Source of the DNA: Hydractinia symbiolongicarpus
Taxonomy: Eukaryota; Cnidaria; Hydrozoa; Anthoathecata; Hydractiniidae
Length of the DNA stretch: 64,000 nucleotides
Direction of reading: 5' to 3'
NCBI RefSeq assembly: GCF_029227915.1
Contig: NC_079879.1
Location: forward strand, 23,268,501-23,332,500
Below the pieces are notes generated by a model. It saw only the letters and a program-made list of their open reading frames with translations, searched no databases and was not told where the DNA came from. Positions 56,691 through 64,000 of this stretch are shown here, piece after piece. The stretch's first letter is position 1. Every line of letters begins with the position of its first letter. The position numbers and the translations under genes are program-made.

Positions 56691-57880
56691 GTGACTAATA
56701 ATCCGAGTACGATTGATCAAAACGAACGTCTTGCAGGTAGGTTTTCCAATCTATCCAATGCTTTTGTTGTTGCTCCAGGCACGTCTAAATTATCGTTCAT
56801 TATTAAACTTATGAGCAAGGATAATGATGCGATCGTTGTTAATAATTTGGGTACAGCGATTGTTCTCGTTAAGATAGAATCACATGAAGTTGTGTCTATT
56901 GATGATTTTGATAAGTTGATGTGTTGGGAAGATTTGTGGATGACAAGTGGACAGAGGAATGATAGGGTTCGTCAGGGTACTTTTAGTGAAAACTTCGGAA
57001 GTTAAGGGTGGGTACAAAAGATGCTGTGAAGACGAATGATGAGGAGAATCAACTTAGCAAAGGTTTTGGAGGTACGTTTTGTATTCCACTAGATTTTGAG
57101 TTGCTTGAGGGTACTATGCCCTTTCATCAATCTGGATTATTAGAGAGATTGACCTACGAATTGACGTTTAACGATTATGAGAACGTTATTGGGAGTGCGG
57201 ATAAGACTGCTTCATATAAAATTGATGGGATAACTTTGGAATATGATTTTGTTAATAACGAGGCTTTGGCAAACGAGGTTATGATTATGCTGATCCTGCC
57301 ATATTGTACGATAGAATATTAAGACATAGCACGGTAACTGTTAATAAGGCTGCTAGTATTTGGAAATTCGGCTTTAATACACCCTCTAGATCTTTAAAAA
57401 GTATATTAATTTTGTTTGAGGATGTAAATGATTATGGCAGAGATAGTGAGAAGTTTTACAATCCGAAGATTAATATGGTAAGTGTGACTGCAGAGGCTCA
57501 ACCGAATCAATTGTTTAGTTCAAGTCTTAGGAGTCATCATCAGTGGGATGAGGTTAAAAAAACAATTTGGCAGTGGTCGATTGCTGGAGTATGGAAATGC
57601 GCAGAAGGAAATGTTGCTGGGAGAAATGGATATGGGAAGTTATTTTACGAATAATTTTGTGTTGTGGATTTTGGAACTACTGAAGATGTTAAGATTTATG
57701 GAAGTGGTAAAAGGGTGGAAAATGCTTCGGAAGGTGTTACTTTGTAGATAGAGAAGACTATTGAGGGTAAGGATAATATAAATGCACGTATATTCTTGTT
57801 TATGGACGCGCAGATTAAAATTAAGGGTGGAACTTTTGCAAATCTTTTGTCAGCCCTGCAGGGAGTTATTTGTAATGACA
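56691..57880 (+). pseudogene. Virus-like cassette: capsid-like protein relic
   Basis: Four frame segments (56691-57005, 57008-57322, 57304-57654 and about 57660-57870) follow one another and together cover about 390 codons. The texture is beta-rich with alternating hydrophobic residues and few helices, as in jelly-roll capsid proteins. Recognisable blocks are FCIPLDFELLEG, YELTFNDYENVI, FNTPSRSLKSILILFED and, near the end, LFMDAQ. I recall this family as a recurring capsid-like protein of endogenous elements in cnidarian genomes. At least two frameshifts and one in-frame TAG (57746-57748) break it. It is the most conserved gene of the cassette. Confidence 0.5.
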
Positions 57881-58245
57881 TTTAAGGTGGCAAAAAATCA
57901 AAATTTTAATTTCGCCATCATGTTCAGCATACTTTTCTTGTTAACTTTTCCAATTTTTGTTGAAAATGAAGTAGTTTTAATTTTTGGACCAATTTTGGCC
58001 TAAAATGATATTTAAGATTAGATATTTGATTAGATTAGATGTGCCAAATTTTGTCGAAAATAAAGTAGTTTTAATTTTTAGACCAATTTTGGCCTAAAAT
58101 GACATTTTAGGTGGCAAAAAACCAAAATTTTGATGTCATCATATGTTCAGCATACTTTTTTGTTAACCGTGCCAAATTTTGTCGAAAATAAAGTAGTTTT
58201 AATTTTTGGACCAATTTTGGCCTAAAATGACATTTAGGTAACAAA
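57878..58245 (+). repeat. Three-copy tandem repeat, about 100-140 bp unit
   Basis: Each unit contains AAGTAGTTTTAATTTTTGGAC followed by CAATTTTGGCCTAAAATGA. Units 1 and 3 also share GGTGGCAAAAAA and TGTTCAGCATACTTTT. The array starts right at the end of the capsid-like relic. Confidence 0.85.
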
Positions 58246-58580
58246 AATCAGAGGAACGTGAAATCCCAGGGTCGATTTTTTCTCAAAAAATGCTCCAAAA
58301 GAAAAAAACGACGGTTTTAAAGAATTTCCTACGCCTTCAGGCGCGGAAATTCAATTAAACTCAACTTCAAAGTTTTGTAACAAAAAAGATAATTTGAAGA
58401 CTTTGTCTTAGAACATCTTACGGCATATATTCCACCTGACAAAACGTCGCGGGCAACAACAGGTTTAGCCTATTATTACAAGACTAGTTGTTATCCTGTG
58501 TAAAATCGACGGGAATTCGGAAATTTTATAGGCTCGACTTTACTGCTGTTTTTCCGTATTTTTCTTGTGCTGTGGTCAGT

Positions 58581-58680
58581 CGTTTTGGGTGGTCCTTTCC
58601 CTCAAATTTCCATCCTGACGGTTCGTTGTCTACCCCACCCGCGTCCGTCAGGATGGAAAATTTGTAAGACACCCGAAACG
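58581..58680. repeat. Long imperfect hairpin
   Basis: Arms 58581-58621 and 58645-58680. The inner TTTCCATCCTGACGG and CCGTCAGGATGGAAA are perfect complements, and the outer CGTTTTGGGTG pairs with CACCCGAAACG with one wobble. The 23-nt loop is C-rich. Confidence 0.85.
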
Positions 58681-59079
58681 ACTCACACAACTCCCACACA
58701 TATCACTACCTGTCTCTTCCAAGCAATGTCAAAACAATCCCTTGACCCCCACTGAAAGCTATTTTAAAAATCATCAGAACCTTGAGCCCTCGCATCGCAT
58801 GTCACCCGAACCAAATGGTAAAGTGTGTTTCATTCACCTAAATTTATTCTACTGCTCAGACCGCTAAAAACAACAACAAAACTCCATGGAAGAACCCTCT
58901 GGTTTTTTTATTCTTGATGTTGTTGTTGTAGAAGTTTTAGGCCCAGCCAGCATTAGACAAGGCGAAGATTTTTAACCTTTGATTTGATTTATATCCGATA
59001 CTCCCATACTGCATTTGATAGTACAGAGTGTTCTGTTTGATTTAACGTGCTTATTTTTCCTGCGGAGACTTTACTTCAG

Positions 59080-59160
59080 TTGTTTATAATAATAATAATA
59101 ATAATAATTGGGCAGGGAGACAGCCCACTTTCTCGTTGATCCACGGTCTCACGGTCAGTC
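59080..59160. repeat. (TAA)n tract next to SINE-like sequence
   Basis: TTTATAATAATAATAATAAT is followed by TTGGGCAGGGAGACAGCCC and a GATCCACGGTCTCACGG segment, reminiscent of SINE tails. Too short to classify. Confidence 0.35.
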
Positions 59161-59184
59161 CACCACAAGACAATTATAGTAATT

Positions 59185-61027
59185 TAGCCGAATTCCCGTG
59201 GAAGAATCCACTGAATCTCTCATTGAGTTCTTTTGAGAGGTGACAAATAAAAACATAGAACATTGGAATTTGAATTGGAAAGTCACAATTTGCATTATTC
59301 TATATCTATAACCGCTGAAACAAAACGTCCAAAAAAATAACCATGTGCAGCAATAAAAAAAATAATAATAAAAGAGAAAAAAAGCCCTGGAATTGAGGTT
59401 GCTCACAATCTGCATTATATTTATACCCGCTGCAACAAAACGCTTAAAAATATAAGCAGGTCCAACAACAAATAAAAATGGAAAAGGTCTAACAAAATCG
59501 AAGGTGGCTAACAACGGTTATGTAAAAATCCAAATCTGCTAAAACTATATACTTGCTTTGCCAGTACACCAGGGAAAATGGTATACCAGAGGTTATAAAA
59601 AATTGTTAAGTCACACAAAAGCGGTTATTGCAAAATTTCCACAATGTACAGTTTGTAATGCATCATACCAAATTGGCTCTTTAGTTTATTGCATACATCA
59701 ACCCTCCCAATGCGCAAACGTGCCGTGCATGATAACATTGCAGTGTTTTCAAATTTAAGAATCGAATAATATTTTACACGGTAACGCAACAGATGTAAAC
59801 ATTGATTTAACTTTGTTTACATTAAGGTTTATTATAACGAAATAACCCACGTCAATTACTTTTTATAGTTTATAAAACTCTTATCTAGGATACACACCGT
59901 GTGTTATTGTGTTATTCCGTTTCAGCCTTAATGTTCTTAAGTTTCTTGACAAATAGTATTCTTATTGTTCCTAATATATTTTTAGCATGGCTATACTAAT
60001 AAAATAAAGCTTGTTATAAGTTGTTATATCTAATGGGAAATTCTGCTACATGTAACGGCTCATTGCTTTGAACAGAAGAAGGTTCAGTTTGTGAGATATA
60101 TACGCAATAAAAAGTTTTATTCTTAGTCATTTTTATTTTTAGTCATATTCTTAGGATATTCTGACACATTGTTTAGAGTACATTCTTACAAAAAAAGTTC
60201 TTAACTTTCTTGACAAATACCATCCTCGTGGCCCAAAAATATATAATGCTATTTTGAATTCTTTTTATATTTAGAACAAACAATCGAGGTTAAACATATT
60301 CTTAAGATATTCCTAACTGACCCTGAGTATATTACTAAAAAGAATACGTTTAGGCGCAAGACAAAACATATTTCATATTTAAGGGAAAGTTTACCTTTGA
60401 ATATGTAAACGGCTTAAATATCGTTATTCACCTAAAATCATTTCTCTACCAGATAATCTAAACAACACACCTGCTTTTTTTCGCTTTCTCAGTAGGCTGC
60501 TAGCTAGCGTTTTCCTGGATAAAAGTCCAATCAGTTTTTTACTTCGATTACTAAACTTCGCTTCATCACAAGGGAAACAAATTGATAATGTATAGCTACA
60601 ATCCCGGTCAAAATATATTGGCAGTAAGCTACAAAAAGTGCAGTACAATCCTTTCCTACCCCCTCTTCCCCATTATCAATGTTTGGAAACGTGTTAGCAC
60701 AACGTTTGAACATTGATACTGGGGGAAAGGGGGCTTTGTACTTATCTTGCTCTTGCTACACATGTAAAAAGGGTTTACTGCCATTATTTTTGACCGGGAT
60801 TGTAGCTACAATTGTCTGATACATTTCCAATCAGTTCTCCTTTTAACGTTATATCCATTTTTAAAGTAATAAAAAAAGAGAAACAAATGTTTAAACAAAA
60901 ACCCCTGTTTTGCGTTTTTTTTAACTTGGTAAATTTTAGCGTATAACGCTACGTCATAAAAAAGTGACCCATACTTTGAGTGTCGTGGACTCACATGGTT
61001 ACTCATACAAGCGCATTATTATATAGA
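59185..61027 (-). mobile_element. Complete non-autonomous Helitron, 1843 bp
   Basis: On minus the 5' end is TCTATATAATAATGCGC at 61027, followed by GTGAGTCCACGACAC. The 3' end is hairpin GTGGATTCTTCCACGGG, then AATTCGG, then CTAA at 59188-59185. It is the uninterrupted sister of 33357-43890. CTAG (61028-61031) abuts its 5' end, as at tandem junctions elsewhere, but no hairpin is seen beyond it. Confidence 0.7.
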
Positions 61028-61479
61028 CTAGTCGATCAACAAAGTTCGGAACATGATAAATCAGATAAATTAATCGAATTTTCTTGTTATTCCTTATTAT
61101 TTAAACGTTTTAACTTACTCAAGTCAGATTTCTTTGCCACAACGACCTCTTCTTATTGTTGTTTCTGAAGATAGCTTTGCCTCACTAGCTGTCTCACTTT
61201 TTGATTAGTTTCCAATTTCAAACACTTAGTAATTAACATTATCAGATCTAGACAATTAGAATAATTAAATTTTTAGAATATAGCCTTTTATGCTCTAAAT
61301 TTAATTTAATCCCCATAATGCTTTCACTATTTTCAACTATTGTAATGTGCATTTTCCCCTGTGGGTTTTTTTATGCTTATAATATGCAATCGGTCAAGCT
61401 AATAAAAAAAGACAGAGCGCGATAAAAATTAATTATATACAATAATAACCGATTACCCCGGGTTGTACCGCAAAATATC

Positions 61480-61545
61480 GCCTGAGGTCTAAGTGCCGAC
61501 CGAGCTTGCGAGGTCGGTGCAATGACTGAGGTCAAAAGTCGAAAC
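61480..61545. repeat. Small palindrome in GC-richer repeat block
   Basis: GCCGACCGAGCTTGCGAGGT, with the complementary GACC/GGTC halves, lies inside a block flanked by CTGAGGTC and TGAGGTCA. Confidence 0.5.
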
Positions 61546-61782
61546 AGTCCTGTCTAAAAACAAACATTCTATTGAGAATTCGAAAGTCCCTTTAGAATAA
61601 AACTCTGTAAACAAACAACACGGTCACTCAAAAAATATAATGATAATCATTAGATCGTATTTCATAAAAGTACAATAATCATATCATTTAACTGCCGCGT
61701 AAAGTGACGACACAACAAAATAACAATAATGGTAGCGTAGTTGTTGAACCGAGCAGTAAACTTTAAATGAATTCTCTTGTCT

Positions 61783-62040
61783 ATGGCTTCAGATTCTATT
61801 AATGCTCTTGCAAAATTACTTAAACCAAAACCCAAACCAAAGTCAAAATTTGTGGAATATGGTAGATCCAGCGCTGGTAGCAGGGTTTACAAACCTAGAG
61901 TAATACCAAAAAGACGTTATAATAAGAAAAGAACATTGGGCTCTGCGCTAAAGGTGAAGGAAAAACACAACAAGAAGAGGAAGAGTCAGTATGTACATAC
62001 TCGGAGGAATATAAATAGCTTAAAACCTTTTGATTTCTGA
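61783..62040 (+). CDS. Small basic ORF upstream of KDZ gene
   Basis: ATG 61783 to TGA 62038-62040, 85 residues. It is very Lys/Arg-rich, with a KPKPKPKSK tract and RRYNKKRT and KKRKSQ blocks that look like nuclear-localisation signals. It could be the first exon of the KDZ transposase gene (a donor such as AAG/GTGAAG at about 61950 is possible) or an independent short gene. No domain recognised. Confidence 0.4.
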   Translation: MASDSINALAKLLKPKPKPKSKFVEYGRSSAGSRVYKPRVIPKRRYNKKRTLGSALKVKEKHNKKRKSQYVHTRRNINSLKPFDF

Positions 62041-62330
62041 TATTAGTGTAGTACCTATAGTCGCTTTTAAGCTACCCAAAAGCCACATTAAAGCCTCTTT
62101 AGACTGACACTCTGAAACTAGGAGTACAATATATAGCTAGCTAGCTAGAGAGATTTTTAAAGAGAACCTACCTTAAAGCTATAGATAAACGATGCATCAC
62201 AATATTAGCAAGCTAGCTATACATACCTATTGATTTTTTTGTCTACGAAAATATCACTAGGGTGCAAACCTACTAGTATATATATATCTTGTTCTAAACC
62301 TTTAACTAAAATCAGTCAATGAATTTGTAG

Positions 62331-63912
62331 GTACTTTGTCGATACAATGTGAGACTGAGAATGTATCTTTAGTAGATGAATTACCAAATCAGACATTATC
62401 CTCTGGTTGTAGTAAGTGTAAACTTGTAAATATATTTTGTATGTATTATTTATTACTCCTCAATATTGTTGCTGATGTTGTATTTTTTCATTTAGATTAT
62501 GATGAAGTTATAAAGCAGTCTGTACAGCTACTATCTTATTTTGTGAAAACAAGGAAGAAAAAATACAGCCATAAAGGATGGCACGAAAGAATTGTAGTTA
62601 GCCATGAACAATGGACAAGCAATAGAAATATAATTTGGGACACATTAATAAGTGAAGAAGCAATTTGTGATACTTGCGATGTGTGTGATGAAAAGAAAGC
62701 TGTTGTGAAGTGCAATAATTGTACTCAGAAGAACCTTTGTTATAATTGTGACACTATCATACATTTAGTTAACCCATTGCATGACCGTTCATGTTATCTT
62801 GAAAGATATCTTGAGCCATTGACACCCTTAGATGTAGTGAACGAATTTTACAAAATTGTTTCTGCTGGTAGCTAATGCATTTTTTATGAGTTGAAAATTT
62901 TTATGAGGTTGTTTATGCATCTATGCATAATTTTATATTTCTAATTATAGTGAGAATGCCAATGTTGTATTACCCAAAATGTGAACGTTGTGGTGGAACA
63001 GACTTGTTGAAACAACCTTTAGAAAATACATGTGTTGTTCTTACATTAAAAGGTAAATATATATATAAAGCTATAAGTTTATTATTGTCTCAGAAACATG
63101 CTTCTGATTTCAATATTTGATGAATACACTTATTCACAATTCTAGGGCGATTCGATTTGTACAAGTATTTGGTTCATTGTAACACATGCTGTCATAATCA
63201 TGATCCCTTCAACATAAGAACTCTACTCAAATCTAATTACTGGCCAGGAAGTGCAGTAAACATTAGCATTCTTATTTCGGAAAATGTTTTTCAAACATGG
63301 GATGCATTTAGAAAAAGAATGCCTGGAAGCTCAGAAAATCATTTCTTTTGTCATTGTCGGATATATCTAACAAAAATGGTAGAGTAAGTTGATCTTTCTA
63401 TATAATGACCTTGATATATATATCTCCATCAAATCCTTTTTAACTTGTGAAAATTATCCTCAATCTTACCAACACACCTATGACGGTGGAAGTTAGCTAC
63501 TCCTGCTGGGTATCCAGTACAATATCAATATAATTTCCTGAAACAGTTACACTGCTATCTACTGATTTGTTTTTTTTATCATCTTGTTGTTGTTTTTTAA
63601 AAAAACAGGTTGCAAATAAAGGTTAACATGACAAAACTTTCGTTCAGAATTGGTTACTCAATCGCAAAAAAATACAAAAAACAACAGATAAAGCTATAAA
63701 ATTTAAATAAAAAACTCATTTTTATGCTTAATTATTTAGAATGGTAAGATACATCACAATTCATTGTCTTTCAAAGAGTGGAATTACTGGATGTTTGAAC
63801 ACAGTTCTTGCCAGATGCAAAATCCATTTGAATGTCCATCATGTGAAGCTTCCCAGCATAGCTGCCATATTGATGGAAACTTTAAATTATATCGATTCAA
63901 ATCCTCAGGAAG
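62331..63912 (+). CDS. KDZ (Kyakuja-Dileera-Zisupton) transposase, N-terminal part
   Basis: Exons are 62331-62411, 62496-62867, 62951-63052, 63146-63378 (donor uncertain, 63378 or 63384) and 63740-63912, continuing past the window. Phases agree across the first four. The protein has a Cys-rich CxC-type finger (CDTCDVCDEKKAVVKCNNC ... CYNC ... HDRSC). A second Cys cluster follows (CERCGG, then CNTCCHNHDP), then SNYWPGSAVNI and ISENVFQTWDAFRKRM, then the motifs CPSC and HIDGNFKLYRF typical of the KDZ catalytic N-part (CPxC...DGNFxLxR). KDZ enzymes are RNase-H-fold DNA transposases widespread in cnidarians and fungi. The gene looks unbroken as far as visible. Confidence 0.78.
63379..63739 (+). 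other. Intron of the KDZ transposase gene
   Basis: AT-rich sequence between exons 63146-63378 and 63740-63912; the acceptor is ATTATTTAG at 63731-63739. No other feature seen. Confidence 0.5.
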
Positions 63913-64000
63913 GTACGTTGCTTAAAATGCTATATTGGCACTTGTTGTTTAATAAAACTCCATTGGAAATGTCTTTAAAACTTTTATGTAAATATATTTA

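Larger units (their letters stand above)
51960..57880. mobile_element. Degraded endogenous DNA-virus-like gene cassette
   Basis: A run of broken reading frames lies on + from about 52.34 to 57.88 kb, with one opposing frame on - (51981-52334). The frames are packed with little spacing and lack introns. They are rich in G and T on the coding strand, unlike neighbouring DNA. The proteins include a two-segment hydrophobic protein, a Gly-rich membrane protein and a beta-rich capsid-like protein last. I recall related sets recurring in cnidarian genomes, but I cannot assign a virus family (Polinton/adintovirus-like is one possibility). No polymerase, integrase or terminal repeat is visible. Stops and frameshifts every few hundred bases show it is inactive. 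Confidence 0.6.

Overview
The window is AT-rich eukaryotic DNA with spliced genes (GT-AG introns, long introns, single-exon domain pieces). The mix of a CUB-CUB-serine protease, a fibrinogen-related domain, KDZ transposase, Helitrons, tRNA-derived SINEs and many TAGC micro-repeats suggests an invertebrate metazoan, probably a cnidarian and perhaps a hydrozoan. That placement is inference; no rRNA or mitochondrial marker is present.

Left third (1-24 kb). The last six coding exons of a CHMP7-like ESCRT-III gene lie on + (1077-4728). It converges with a secreted CUB-CUB-trypsin-fold protease on - (5206-10737). Their introns carry most of the local transposon load: a train of mini-Helitrons, a nested foldback element, a 21-bp VNTR, a SINE and a Harbinger-type MITE. 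Beyond them come a 2.65-kb minus-strand Helitron (11918-14568), long stretches with no gene, a hAT-type element with a 5-bp target duplication (20633-21784), and an orphan fibrinogen-related exon (about 22341-22530).

Middle (24-49 kb). This is a transposon nest. A minus-strand Helitron (33357-43890) was split by a Ty1/copia retrotransposon (34188-42844; 278-bp LTRs identical by eye; 5-bp TSD). The copia element was then hit by two head-to-tail plus-strand Helitrons (34518-36986 and 36987-39790) between its primer-binding site and gag. The copia LTR contains several canonical heat-shock elements upstream of a TATA box. Its pol has an in-frame stop and lacks most of RT and RNase H. Further right are more minus-strand Helitrons, a TA-target MITE, a large foldback, a frameshifted RecQ-helicase exon and a third mini-Helitron train.

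Right third (49-64 kb). An intact type II membrane protein gene lies on - (50110-51186). It is followed by a degraded DNA-virus-like gene cassette (about 51.96-57.88 kb). The cassette has broken reading frames and a marked G/T bias of the coding strand, ends in a capsid-like gene relic, and is split by a transposon with CRISPR-like subterminal repeats (52805-53795). Next come a 3-copy tandem repeat, a long hairpin and a complete 1.84-kb Helitron. The window ends inside the spliced 5' part of a KDZ (Kyakuja-Dileera-Zisupton) transposase gene on + (62331-63912 and beyond).

The unifying theme is transposition: at least three levels of nesting are readable, and Helitrons occur as tandem trains at three separate loci.
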